Positions 15,467-23,626 of a stretch of 64,000 nt of DNA are shown piece by piece; position 1 is the first letter of the stretch, and every line of letters starts with the position of its first letter. The stretch lies in contig JACKAW010000001.1 in NCBI GenBank assembly GCA_020634885.1, forward strand, positions 1 through 64,000, written 5' to 3'. Below the pieces are notes generated by a model that saw only the letters and a program-made list of their open reading frames with translations, was not told the DNA's origin and did not search any database. The stretch comes from Anaerolineales bacterium. Lineage in GTDB: Bacteria; Chloroflexota; Anaerolineae; Anaerolineales; Villigracilaceae. The position numbers were made by a program, and so were the translations under genes.

Positions 15467-16765
15467 TCATTTGTACCAGAAAAATACAGGTAGCAAGACT
15501 GAAACAAGAATAGTCCAAACTGCATAATATGGCAAATAACCTGCAATCCAACTTTCCAGTTTTTCGAATGAACTGCCTTTCCAAACGAAACGAATGTAGT
15601 TAATGAGAATTCCAAGCAAATGGATAAATACAAGTAAATTTATTCCAAGAATAGTAATTCTATTTGGCGTAAGCCCATAAATGTCACTGATTGTTCTAAA
15701 AACCGATGCTGACAATGCGATAATATTAAGAATTATTGTGGCGAATGCAAGTCCAATATTTAGATAATCACTGGCGCTTGGTGGCAATATAGTATTTCTT
15801 TCCGCAATTGTGAATATTAGTAAACCCAGTACAACAATCAACAAGATATTTAGTGCCACTAGATATTCACGGTCGCCAAAAGGATTTTTTTGGTAAATAA
15901 CCATAATTATCAAATAAGCAATTGTAGTGATCAAAAATAATGGAGTAAAAAATTTGGCGATAGTGGGTGCGATATTTAGGCGTTTATCAATAATTTTATC
16001 CAATAGAAAAGTTGCAATGATAGGCGCAGCTACAATACCGTACATAATTACATATTCTTCGTACCATGCTGATAACTCATAGGATTTTTCAACAAAACTA
16101 AGTAGCATCAAAGTAATGGAAGTTAAAATTGAACCACCAATAACCAGGATTGTGGTGTAGATAATAAGTTCACCGTTATATTTAAGGAATTCCATTCTTG
16201 CAAGTGTACTCTTCCATTCTTTTCCCGCAAAAGCAACACCTGCCACTAACCATAGAAATAATGGAATATGTAATTCTGCGTTTGTTAGAGCATCGTCAAA
16301 AGCCCCATACATTTTTGAAAATTGATACCATTCATCGCCACGGTTTGGCAATAAATTTAAGTAAATTAGACTCACTGCTACAATGAGGAAAACCGATATT
16401 GTAAATTTGGGTGATTTGGTACGTTGAATAAAATAAGCAATGTGTGGAGCAATAAACACTAATGCTAAAATACGAATATAAAATGAATCTTCTATTGACG
16501 GGAAGTAGTCTGGCAATTTGAAAATTGTCCCTGAAATTGCAATCAAAAGAAGAAGAAAGAGGATATTATTTAATGACCATGCGGGGACAACTTGCTTTTT
16601 TTCTGTTTCAAAACTTAATCGCTCTTGCCACACTTGCAAAATAGTTGATTCGGGATGATTTGCTAAGACAGATGGAAATGCTTTTGAGAATTCATCAGGA
16701 TTTTCCCGATAAAGAATTTCCAATTCTTTTGGAGATTTCATTGCTTCAATAATTTTTGAGTCCAT
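15467..16765 (-). CDS. Large multipass membrane protein, DUF4153-like
   Basis: This 432-residue protein has a soluble helical N-terminus (about 1-65, MDSKIIEAMKSPKELEILYRENPDEF) followed by ten or more hydrophobic segments to the end. The helices are interrupted by short charged loops. The middle contains LYLVAGVAFAGKEWKSTL-type and FLLDKIIDKRLN text reminiscent of DUF4153 membrane proteins, but this is only a suggestion. It is unusually large for cassette cargo, filling about 1.3 kb. It is the only gene of its cassette; the stop is 42 bp from attC-18. Confidence 0.78.
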   Translation of the reverse strand: MDSKIIEAMKSPKELEILYRENPDEFSKAFPSVLANHPESTILQVWQERLSFETEKKQVVPAWSLNNILFLLLLIAISGTIFKLPDYFPSIEDSFYIRILALVFIAPHIAYFIQRTKSPKFTISVFLIVAVSLIYLNLLPNRGDEWYQFSKMYGAFDDALTNAELHIPLFLWLVAGVAFAGKEWKSTLARMEFLKYNGELIIYTTILVIGGSILTSITLMLLSFVEKSYELSAWYEEYVIMYGIVAAPIIATFLLDKIIDKRLNIAPTIAKFFTPLFLITTIAYLIIMVIYQKNPFGDREYLVALNILLIVVLGLLIFTIAERNTILPPSASDYLNIGLAFATIILNIIALSASVFRTISDIYGLTPNRITILGINLLVFIHLLGILINYIRFVWKGSSFEKLESWIAGYLPYYAVWTILVSVLLPVFFWYK

Positions 16766-16798
16766 TAGATATTTTCCCTATTATTGATTGTTTAGGTT

Positions 16799-16927
16799 GC
16801 CCAACGGTTTGCGTTACCTGCGCTGGGGCGGAGGACGGCGAAGCCGTCCGAGCTGACTAGGCTAAGGCGTGAACAAGGCTTGGGATTGGCACTGAATCCC
16901 CAGCGTCAGGTGCACGCTTTGTTAGCC
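16799..16927 (-). repeat. attC-19 (class A, variant loop)
   Basis: Left box GCCCAAC, right box GTTAGCC. The region after the inner hairpin (GAGCTGACTAGGC) and the segment TTGGCACTGAATCCCC differ from other class A sites. It terminates the cassette of the lipoprotein gene at 16933-17904. Confidence 0.92.
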
Positions 16928-16932
16928 CGTTT

Positions 16933-17904
16933 TTATGGGGGTGAATAAAACAATGCGCGTTCTTCAATTGTGCTTTCAATTTCACTGCGTATTTGCTTTG
17001 CTTTTTCAGGCTCGTAGAATTTATCAATAGTTGACCACGCTAAATCTTGTCTGCCTGTATACAAATATTCTAATGCCAAACCACTAACTAAACAAACCGA
17101 TTCTTCGCTTTGACTGCTAGCGTTAGGTAGTTCAAGCATTTTTGTATACTCATCGATTCTTTCTTGTGCCATATCGGGAAATTCACTTGTGCTAATCTTG
17201 AATCCCTTTTCTTTATCACTGTACTTGAAGATGACGAGTGGTTTAGGGGAGGCGGAATGAGGACATTCAAAAGCCCCGTTATATGAACCATCACAAGTAA
17301 TATATTCATATTTGCCATCTGAATCTAAATCAGAGAATTCCCCAGTACATTCTCTTGTTGGGGTATCAAGCAAAGTTTCTAATTTATTGCCCAGTGAAAA
17401 TATGGCAACACTGTGACAGCACCCATTCCCCTTTGTGTCTGTTTCTACAATTGCTTCAGGAATGTTGTCGCCAGTAATATCTATACCTGTTAATGGGTTT
17501 AGTATTGCAGATTCTATGGTGATTGATTCTTTCCCAATAACTGAAATTGTAATAATGTCGCCGTATGAAGAATTATTTGTTCTCCAATTGCGGATTACAT
17601 AACTTCCAATGTGCAATTCAGGAATGGAAAGGTACTCTTGATAGTAATTTTGATTAGGAATTTGCGCTGTTGGAAAACCTGCTAGTGAAGTTGGAATTGG
17701 AAAAGCAGTTTGATGAACTTCTACGAAAAAAGTTGCTGCGGCTTCGGGTAATAATGTTGGAAAAGAAGTTGGGGTAGGTGAAACATATACTTTGCTAGGT
17801 GTAGAAATGGACGTTTGAGTAGTTGCGATGTCTTTGGAAGTACAAGACAATAAGACAAAAGCAAACAAAATGCTACCTAAAAGTTTGATAATTTTGAAAG
17901 ACAT
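16933..17904 (-). CDS. Cassette lipoprotein with VCBS/FG-GAP-like segment
   Basis: This 323-residue protein starts at the ATG at 17904 (MSFKIIKLL); the frame extends upstream into attC-20 but only with recombination-site residues. It has a lipoprotein signal with cysteine 21 (LLSC) and a Thr/Pro/Ser linker to about residue 60. The domain contains DITGDNIPEAIVETD and FSDLDSDGKYEYITCD, the Asp-rich D.(D/T)GD...E pattern of calcium-binding FG-GAP/VCBS repeats, plus CCHSVAIFSLGN. A helical C-terminus (about 240-323) follows. It is probably an outer-surface anchored protein, and the only gene in its cassette. Confidence 0.82.
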   Translation of the reverse strand: MSFKIIKLLGSILFAFVLLSCTSKDIATTQTSISTPSKVYVSPTPTSFPTLLPEAAATFFVEVHQTAFPIPTSLAGFPTAQIPNQNYYQEYLSIPELHIGSYVIRNWRTNNSSYGDIITISVIGKESITIESAILNPLTGIDITGDNIPEAIVETDTKGNGCCHSVAIFSLGNKLETLLDTPTRECTGEFSDLDSDGKYEYITCDGSYNGAFECPHSASPKPLVIFKYSDKEKGFKISTSEFPDMAQERIDEYTKMLELPNASSQSEESVCLVSGLALEYLYTGRQDLAWSTIDKFYEPEKAKQIRSEIESTIEERALFYSPP

Positions 17905-17921
17905 AAATTCTCGGAGGAACG

Positions 17922-18051
17922 GGCTAACGGTTTGCGTTACCTGCGCTGGGGCGGGGACGGCGAAGCCGTCCAACCAGAAAAAGGCTAAGGCGTAGGAAAC
18001 TGCTTGAAGTGTGCGCAGAATCCCCAGCGTCAGGTGCACGCTTTGTTAGCC
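17922..18051 (-). repeat. attC-20 (class A)
   Basis: Left box GGCTAAC, right box GTTAGCC. It terminates the cassette of the membrane protein at 18136-18519. Confidence 0.93.
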
Positions 18052-18135
18052 CGCTTTTCGTTTTAAGAGACATTGTAATGGATTTTATCAACAAGTTTTT
18101 TAATTGGTGTTTAGTGAATTATCTTTATTCTTATT

Positions 18136-18519
18136 TTAACTTCCTTGCATAAGGGCATAACTTAAAACGTTGGTAAATAATAGTAAGCCTACGCAGGCTA
18201 CAATGCAATTCATAATCATCAATATTTTATCTGAGAGCTTTAATGTTTTAAAATCATTGTTCTTAAAATCCTCCCAATTATCGAACGCCTTTGACCAGGC
18301 GATTGCGAATACTTGCTTCTTTATGAGTAAAAAGAATACAGGAATCATCCAGTATATAAAAAATGCAAATAATCCGAAAAAAACCAAGGTTGTTCTAAGA
18401 TTGGCATAGTCAAATTTTGGAAAAAGAATTGTGTTCATCATGAGAAAGATACTCCCCCAGAATGTAAAACGAGAAATACTTCTTATATTTTTGAGGTTAT
18501 TGTCAAAATAAATAGTCAT
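18136..18519 (-). CDS. Small cassette membrane protein
   Basis: This 127-residue protein starts at the ATG at 18519 (MTIYFDNNLKN), preceded by GAGGTG at a proper distance; a longer frame begins with TTG at 18537 but lacks a ribosome-binding site. Three hydrophobic segments are visible: about 22-40 (FWGSIFLMMNTILF), 50-72 (LVFFGLFAFFIYWMIPVFFLLI) and 100-120 (ILMIMNCIVACVGLLLFTNVL). A charged amphipathic stretch (AWSKAFDNWEDFKNNDFKTLK) lies between the second and third. No family recognised. It is the only gene of its cassette. Confidence 0.74.
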   Translation of the reverse strand: MTIYFDNNLKNIRSISRFTFWGSIFLMMNTILFPKFDYANLRTTLVFFGLFAFFIYWMIPVFFLLIKKQVFAIAWSKAFDNWEDFKNNDFKTLKLSDKILMIMNCIVACVGLLLFTNVLSYALMQGS

Positions 18520-18581
18520 GAATAGCACCTCAGTCAAAAAATAGTTGATGAAATTATGCTAGGTGTGATTTTGCACGAGCG

Positions 18582-18711
18582 GGCTAACGGTTTGCGTTAC
18601 CTGCGCTGGGGTGGGGACGGCGAAGCCGTCCAGCCAGAAAAATGATATGGCGTAGGAAACTGCTTGGGATTGCCGCAGAATCCCCAGCGTCAGGTGCACG
18701 CTTTGTTAGCC
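18582..18711 (-). repeat. attC-21 (class A)
   Basis: Left box GGCTAAC, right box GTTAGCC. It terminates the cassette with the small genes at 18584-19021 and 19046-19222; the first of these may run into the site itself. Confidence 0.93.
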
Positions 18712-19021
18712 GCGTTTTTGCTTGCGGCTGCCTTATGCTTATTTCACAAAACACCCTAGGTGATGTACGCATTGTTGCGCAGTATCTTGAAAATATTGGC
18801 GACTGGCTTTCATCGTAATTTTTTGCGCTCTTTTCTATTGTATGCATATTTTCACAACATGGACTGCGCATTTTGATTATTGCTCTCGTAACCAATGCTT
18901 TGTCGATTTGATAATTTGTAGCATTGCAAAGATGTTTTAAGTGACTTACAAACTTAAAGAGGTTTACTGTATGTTGTAACAAATCTATCAACAAATTACT
19001 TTTATGGTCAAGATTCGACAA
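18584..19021 (-). CDS. Possible protein whose reading frame runs through attC-21
   Basis: This frame opens with TTG at 19021 (MSNLDHKSNLLIDLLQHTVNLF) and has no stop before entering attC-21, ending at 18584 inside the site. About 100 residues are cassette-specific and the last 43 are encoded by the recombination site. The cassette part is helical with clustered cysteines (HLCNATN, SPCCENMH). I recognise no family. The start is 24 bp after the stop of 19046-19222. It could be a real gene that uses attC for its terminus, or one whose own stop was lost. Confidence is low because of the alternative start and the absence of known homologues. Confidence 0.4.
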   Translation of the reverse strand: MSNLDHKSNLLIDLLQHTVNLFKFVSHLKHLCNATNYQIDKALVTRAIIKMRSPCCENMHTIEKSAKNYDESQSPIFSRYCATMRTSPRVFCEISIRQPQAKTRLTKRAPDAGDSAAIPSSFLRHIIFLAGRLRRPHPSAGNANR

Positions 19022-19045
19022 CGCAAATTACCATAAGAAGTTTTG

Positions 19046-19222
19046 TCAATCAGAAGTGTCCTGTTTACGGGCTTGGTTGATAGCGGTGATTAATGCAACT
19101 ACCAAAAAAATGCCTCCAGCAAGTTGAAAACCACTATTATCCGTATACGCGCCAACTGTAAAAATTAATATTGCAGTAACAATTAGAGAAATCGTACTTG
19201 GTGTAATTTTCTTTAGATTCAT
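19046..19222 (-). CDS. Small membrane protein (58 residues)
   Basis: This short gene starts at the ATG at 19222 and ends at a TGA at 19046-19048. The ATG is preceded by AAGGAGAA, a good ribosome-binding site. The product begins MNLKKITPSTISLIVTAILI and has two hydrophobic segments (about residues 9-25 and 31-47) separated by a short YTDNSGFQ turn, ending in a charged tail (INQARKQDTSD). It looks like a two-helix hairpin membrane protein. It is the first gene of its cassette; the next frame begins 24 bp downstream. It has no known family. Confidence 0.65.
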   Translation of the reverse strand: MNLKKITPSTISLIVTAILIFTVGAYTDNSGFQLAGGIFLVVALITAINQARKQDTSD

Positions 19223-19271
19223 ACTGCTTTTCTCCTTAAGTATGAAATGAATGGATTCTAAATATCTAAGC

Positions 19272-19401
19272 GGCTAACGGCTTGCGTTACCTGCGCTGGG
19301 GCGGGGACGGCGAAGCCGTCCAACCAGAAAAATGCTAAGGCGTAGGAAACTGCTTGGGATGTGCGCAGAATCCCCAGCGTCAGGTGCACGCTTTGTTGGG
19401 C
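19272..19401 (-). repeat. attC-22 (class A)
   Basis: Left box GGCTAAC, right box GTTGGGC. It has CGGCTTGCG in place of CGGTTTGCG next to the left box. It terminates the cassette of the lipoprotein gene at 19466-20269. Confidence 0.93.
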
Positions 19402-19465
19402 GGGTTTTGTTTTAGATGCAACTTAATTAACTTTTCCAAAGTCGGGCATTTTTGATCGGTCTTCT

Positions 19466-20269
19466 TTATTTACCCACACGCATTGTTGTGGAAAAAGAGC
19501 GTAAAGTTAAACGTAGGTCTTTCAATACGCTGTAGTCTGGGTCATAGGTTTGAATGGTTATTTCCAAATAAGCTTTCCCTGTATTCGCCAAGATATGCGT
19601 CATGTAAATGGGGGCGTCTGTTTTGGTCTTGGATTCTATAATAACCATTGGCATCCCATTATCAGAGATTACTTTCCAAACATTTTTAAATTCTAAATTT
19701 TCTTCCATATCATGCAAGAAAATGGATGTATACCTATCTAAGGGTATAGCTACTCTTTCAGGTTCGTAAAATTGCGCAGTGTACATAAAAACCGTCTTGC
19801 CAGGTTCAAGTTGTTCTACTGTGTTCTTGAAAGCGCATAGAGAATACGCCATATCAGGATATTCTTGTAAAGCAAGTTTAGAGAACCATTCTATAAAATG
19901 AGTAACTTCAAGACCGTTCTTGCTTGTTGCCTCATGTAATTTTTCTAAGCTGTCTTTGTCCACAGGTGTGACCACCCAAGTGGAATCAAATGCAAACGAA
20001 AAACTTATCTCCTTGAAAACGTATAACCATGTTTCTGCCGTAGCAGGGTTTTCAGATTCGTTCATTGGTAAGTCATAAATAGGTATAGAAATCTGCTCGC
20101 CTGTTATAGGATGCGCTTCTGTCTCTTTTGCAGGCTTGGGCGTATAGGATGGAATATTTTCTGTTTCGGGTATAACGCTTTCCTGTGTGGCTGGTGCAGC
20201 TACGCATGCAGTAATAAGTATTAAGAGTATAAAATTACTTGCGCTAAAAAATATTTTGGATATTTTCAT
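19466..20269 (-). CDS. Cassette lipoprotein, PsbP/MOG1-like pattern
   Basis: This 267-residue protein starts at the ATG at 20269, which has AGGAGAAG upstream; the frame before it is ignored. A lipoprotein signal ends at cysteine 22 (LITAC). A linker rich in Pro/Glu/Thr to about residue 60 is followed by a globular domain: TWLYVFKEISFSFAFDSTWVVTPVD, then repeated beta strands (AIPLDRYTSIFLHDM, MVIIESKTKTDAPIYMTHILANTGKAYLEITIQTYD) ending in LKDLRLTLRSFSTT. The last feature resembles the fasLrsF ending of PsbP-like secreted domains. It is probably a surface lipoprotein. It is the only gene of its cassette. Confidence 0.8.
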   Translation of the reverse strand: MKISKIFFSASNFILLILITACVAAPATQESVIPETENIPSYTPKPAKETEAHPITGEQISIPIYDLPMNESENPATAETWLYVFKEISFSFAFDSTWVVTPVDKDSLEKLHEATSKNGLEVTHFIEWFSKLALQEYPDMAYSLCAFKNTVEQLEPGKTVFMYTAQFYEPERVAIPLDRYTSIFLHDMEENLEFKNVWKVISDNGMPMVIIESKTKTDAPIYMTHILANTGKAYLEITIQTYDPDYSVLKDLRLTLRSFSTTMRVGK

Positions 20270-20365
20270 TTGCTTCTCCTGAAAAAATATGAACCCTGAT
20301 GCACCCATGATGACCTTCTAATCTTGCCTTCTCTCAACTTTGTTGAGAATGTTTTGCACATACCC

Positions 20366-20495
20366 GCCCAACGGTTTGCGTTACCTGCGCTGGGGCGGGG
20401 ACGGCGAAGCCGTCCAGCCAGAAAAATGATAAGGCGTAGAAAACTGCTTGAGATTGCCGCAGAATCCCCAGCGTCAGGTGCACGCTTTGTTGGGC
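20366..20495 (-). repeat. attC-23 (class A)
   Basis: Left box GCCCAAC, right box GTTGGGC. It terminates the cassette with the spherulation-like protein, whose stop is only 3 bp from the right box. Confidence 0.93.
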
Positions 20496-20498
20496 GTT

Positions 20499-21545
20499 TT
20501 ATGGTTGCGCAGTACTTTGAAGGTTTGAATTGATTTCCCTTATATAATCCACTTCACTTCGCCAATATGATGGGAGAGAATCCCATGGATTATTCATAAC
20601 GTCATCTGTTACATAAATGTAATTTATATGTCTTTCCACTGCTTTGTTAATATCGAATTGCATGGTTGTTATGTCTGGGGCAGAGTGAATTAGTGCGGCA
20701 GTGTAAGTGTACGGTTCTCCTAAATGTTTTTTATTCGTATAATTGTTTAGCGAATAATCAGCCCATGCTGGGGATGAAACTCCATCAAATATAACTGCAG
20801 TGTCAAAGGTGATTTCTGTATAATACTCATTGCTAGGGTTATTCCCTGCGCCCAGAAAAAATAAAGGCTGAGGTACTCTGTCAATGGCACCAGCTGTATG
20901 TCGGGTATACCAAAATAGTGCGTAATAATAATTGAAGTTCTCTTTGGTCGCAGCATATTTGCTTTCAATAAAGACACCATTTACATGATAGCAATTTAGG
21001 TAAATATCTATATCTGCTTTAACTTGGTTGATATCACGTTTTCCTTCTTGAGTATCAACATACCCTATTGTTTTAACGCCACTATCTAATAACTTTGTAA
21101 TTGCATCGTTATAGATTGACTCAGGGCAACTCCCTATGCCGCTTGGTAAAGACCATCCTCCTCTTGATGGATTAACTATTACTGTTATGGGCACATTATT
21201 GCTTGAATCTATAATTTCATTCCATAAATCAAAGCCGTTGCCGCCTGGATTTACATACAGTGGAACAAGAATATTGAGTGGTGATGAACTAAAGGGAATT
21301 GATGATGAGGGAATTGATGGTGCATTATTGTCTGGCTTGAAAAAAGCAACAATATTTGGAACAAAAGTAATTATTGCTGTTATCAATCCTATAAATGCCC
21401 CAAGTAAGCCTATTAGCCCGCCAATTATCGCTATATTCTCGACTAATGGTTTCTTGTTATTTTTCTCTGAGTTTGAGTCATTAAATGATTTGTTTTTATT
21501 CTGTTCTAAACTTATTGCATCTTTTTTTTTGATTCGTCTTGACAT
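20499..21545 (-). CDS. Membrane-anchored spherulation-specific family 4 / GH135-like protein
   Basis: This 348-residue protein has a charged cytoplasmic N-terminus (MSRRIKKKDAISLEQ), one membrane segment (about 37-66, Gly/Ile-rich), a Ser/Pro linker and an extracytoplasmic domain (about 88-335). The domain reads NILVPLYVNPGGNGFDLWNEII, PITVIVNPSRGG, KTIGYVDTQEG, VKADIDIYLNCYHVNGVFIE and YIYVTDDVMNNPWDSLPSYW, matching the TIM-barrel pattern of spherulin-4 proteins, which include the Sph3 (GH135) alpha-1,4-galactosaminidases. A role in trimming extracellular aminosugar polymers is therefore possible. The TYGYVDT-like strand carries the acidic residue expected of the active site. It is the only gene of its cassette. 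Confidence 0.8.
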   Translation of the reverse strand: MSRRIKKKDAISLEQNKNKSFNDSNSEKNNKKPLVENIAIIGGLIGLLGAFIGLITAIITFVPNIVAFFKPDNNAPSIPSSSIPFSSSPLNILVPLYVNPGGNGFDLWNEIIDSSNNVPITVIVNPSRGGWSLPSGIGSCPESIYNDAITKLLDSGVKTIGYVDTQEGKRDINQVKADIDIYLNCYHVNGVFIESKYAATKENFNYYYALFWYTRHTAGAIDRVPQPLFFLGAGNNPSNEYYTEITFDTAVIFDGVSSPAWADYSLNNYTNKKHLGEPYTYTAALIHSAPDITTMQFDINKAVERHINYIYVTDDVMNNPWDSLPSYWRSEVDYIREINSNLQSTAQP

Positions 21546-21677
21546 ATTTCCTCATCGATTAATACGACATTGATTTAACACGTCTCACATGGTTGGTAAC
21601 AACGTTTAATAATTGGAGAAACTTGATTAACACATGTTTCGCCTTTGCTTCATACCCATTAATATATTTGTTAAAAC

Positions 21678-21807
21678 GCCCAACGGTTTGCGTTACCTGC
21701 GCTGGGGTGGGGACGGCGAAGCCGTCCAACCAGAAAAAGGTTACGGCGTAGGAAACTGCTTGAAGTGTGCGCAGAATCCCCAGCGTCAGGTGCACGCTTT
21801 GTTAGGC
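21678..21807 (-). repeat. attC-24 (class A)
   Basis: Left box GCCCAAC, right box GTTAGGC. It terminates the cassette with the small Cys-rich protein at 22084-22320. Confidence 0.93.
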
Positions 21808-21912
21808 GTTTTTTGTTGCGCCAGATTCGCTAACTGAAAAAAGCAACTTCGCCAACATGCCAAAATTTTTACACACAATTCAATCTTTGGCAATAACCAA
21901 AAATATAACCTG

Positions 21913-21990
21913 CCAAAACGCTTGCTGAAAAAAGACGGATTTTATACACGAACCAAAACGCCTGCTGAAAAAGGATGGCTTTTACTTTTA
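21913..21990. repeat. 40-bp direct repeat in a gene-poor cassette tail
   Basis: Two copies of CCAAAACGC(T/C)TGCTGAAAAA begin at 21913 and 21953, each followed by a GA(C/T)GG..TTTTA run, giving a period of 40 bp. A weaker related copy (GCTAACTGAAAAAAGCAACTTCGCC) precedes them near 21829. The stretch 21808-22083 carries no gene I can support. Confidence 0.6.
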
Positions 21991-22083
21991 CCAAAACCTA
22001 TGACGAAAATAACAAGCCAATTTATAAAACCTGTGAGATTAATGAATTGATAAAACCAGAAAACGAAAGAATTGATTTGAAGG

Positions 22084-22320
22084 TCACCTCTTGTATTTTT
22101 CGTAAAATTCTTTTCTGATTGGACAAGTACATATGTAGTCATAGCCAAACGATATTCTATAACTACAATGTGTTCCGCTTAGACATTTGACGAAATGGAC
22201 AGTATTGGAAACAGCGTGTTCTACTTTGCACGATGGTTCTAGGTTGTCAGCGAGACATGAAAAAGACTTTTCGCATTTCGTGGTTGCTTTGATAGTATCA
22301 TCGTCAATTTCAATTTTCAT
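22084..22320 (-). CDS. Small cysteine-rich protein
   Basis: This 78-residue protein has eight cysteines in a short chain (KCEKSFSCLADNLEPSC, KCLSGTHC, ICTCPIR). That density points to metal binding, an Fe-S cluster or disulfides. An initial acidic MKIEIDDDTIKAT precedes the cysteines, and there is no signal peptide or membrane segment. The ending CPIRKEFYEKYKR is strongly basic. I recognise no family. It is the only supportable gene of its cassette, and its start is 65 bp from attC-25. Confidence 0.65.
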   Translation of the reverse strand: MKIEIDDDTIKATTKCEKSFSCLADNLEPSCKVEHAVSNTVHFVKCLSGTHCSYRISFGYDYICTCPIRKEFYEKYKR

Positions 22321-22385
22321 AATTAACTCCGTTTTTTTGGGTCTTGCACAATGCTATGGAAAAATGCCAATTGTGGAGGGTAAAC

Positions 22386-22515
22386 GCCTAACGGTTTGCG
22401 TTACCTGCGCTGGGGCGGGGACGGCGAAGCCGTCCAGCCAGAAAAAGGCTAAGGCGTGTGAAACTGCTCGAGATTGCCGCAGAATCCCCAGCGTCAGGTG
22501 CACGCTTTGTTGGCA
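22386..22515 (-). repeat. attC-25 (class A)
   Basis: Left box GCCTAAC, right box GTTGGCA. It terminates the cassette of the lipoprotein gene at 22520-23422. The rare right box is matched by TGCCAAC in attC-26. Confidence 0.93.
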
Positions 22516-22519
22516 CGCT

Positions 22520-23422
22520 CTATGGTACGGGCGTCACCGTTCCAATTATATTCGGTGTTGGCATGGCTATATCTACTTCTGTTATCTCATTATCTGGTAG
22601 AGATATGAATCTGAATATATTGTTAGGAAGCCATTTGTCATACCATAATTCCTCTCTCCAAAATTCAATGATTAATTTTGTGGACAGATTCTTGATATCA
22701 AGAAAATACACCTGAATTTGTTCCCAATCTTCACTGAATGTAAGAAACCTAACCTCAGATTCGTTGTACGGTGACCAATCAAATCCACCGATTTCTATAC
22801 CCTTATTCCATTCTTCTATTGAAACGCTTTGCTCTGCGCCATTACTTGTTTTCCTTATTACTATGCGTCGTGGTATATCTTGACCTCGTGTATATATTAA
22901 GTAATCTTGATTTGGGGAAAATGAGAAATCCATATCACCTGTACCTGGTAAAACTTTCTCAATAATCCCTGATTTCACATCTATTCTTTGTAAATCAAAT
23001 TTATCTAAGAGCGGTTGGTAACCATCGGCAAAATAACGAATATAGAAATAGAGATAGCGGCTATCCCGTGACCATTCAAGAATATAAACGGTGGGATTGG
23101 GCTCGCGTTCCCACATTTCCCCTTGTGAAGGGATTTCTATCCAAACATCCCCTTCTCGATCTAAAATTACACCTTCAAACGGAATATTCCAAACGACAGA
23201 GCCATTTACATATTGAATTTCTATTCTATCGAGATTTATTGATGACTGCCCTATAAATCTTTTTGCAACCCAAAGTCCATCTGGAGAATAGATAACTTCC
23301 TCTGCCTTTTCATTGGATGGCGACTGAAGTGGTATGGCAGTTTTTTCAATGTTTTGATTTGTGCAAGAATATAAAAAACAAGCCAAAATTAGGAAGAACT
23401 TTTTTGTTGGAGATTGTCTCAT
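22520..23422 (-). CDS. Cassette lipoprotein with TolB/WD40-like beta-propeller
   Basis: This 300-residue protein has a short lipoprotein signal ending in cysteine 20 (LYSC). It then shows propeller-type repeats: VIYSPDGLWVAKR, ILEWSRDSRYLYFYIRY, DFSFSPNQDYLIYTRGQ and FDWSPYNESEVRFLTFSED, the SPDG...(I/V)AY pattern of WD40-like/TolB blades. It is therefore a secreted or surface-anchored beta-propeller, probably a binding protein. A Thr/Pro tail ends the chain (GTVTPVP). The stop lies 4 bp from attC-25. It is the only gene of its cassette. Confidence 0.82.
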   Translation of the reverse strand: MRQSPTKKFFLILACFLYSCTNQNIEKTAIPLQSPSNEKAEEVIYSPDGLWVAKRFIGQSSINLDRIEIQYVNGSVVWNIPFEGVILDREGDVWIEIPSQGEMWEREPNPTVYILEWSRDSRYLYFYIRYFADGYQPLLDKFDLQRIDVKSGIIEKVLPGTGDMDFSFSPNQDYLIYTRGQDIPRRIVIRKTSNGAEQSVSIEEWNKGIEIGGFDWSPYNESEVRFLTFSEDWEQIQVYFLDIKNLSTKLIIEFWREELWYDKWLPNNIFRFISLPDNEITEVDIAMPTPNIIGTVTPVP

Positions 23423-23444
23423 AATCTCTCAGTTGCAAGGGTCG

Positions 23445-23574
23445 TGCCAACGGTTTGCGTTACCTGCGCTGGGGCGGGGACGGCGAAGCCGTCCAACCAG
23501 AAAAATGATAAGGCGTAGAAAACTGCTTGAGATTGCCGCAGAATCCCCAGCGTCAGGTGCACGCTTTGTTAGGC
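23445..23574 (-). repeat. attC-26 (class A)
   Basis: Left box TGCCAAC, right box GTTAGGC. It terminates the cassette of the membrane protein at 23627-24214. Confidence 0.93.
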
Positions 23575-23626
23575 GCGGTTTGATTTTACAATCACCTTTT
23601 TTTATATCGAACATTATCATTTTCCT

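Noticed and set aside
21942..22148. Overlapping minus-strand frame of 68 residues in cassette 24
   Set aside because: It overlaps the Cys-rich gene at 22084-22320 and is built partly from the 40-bp repeats; no start signal.
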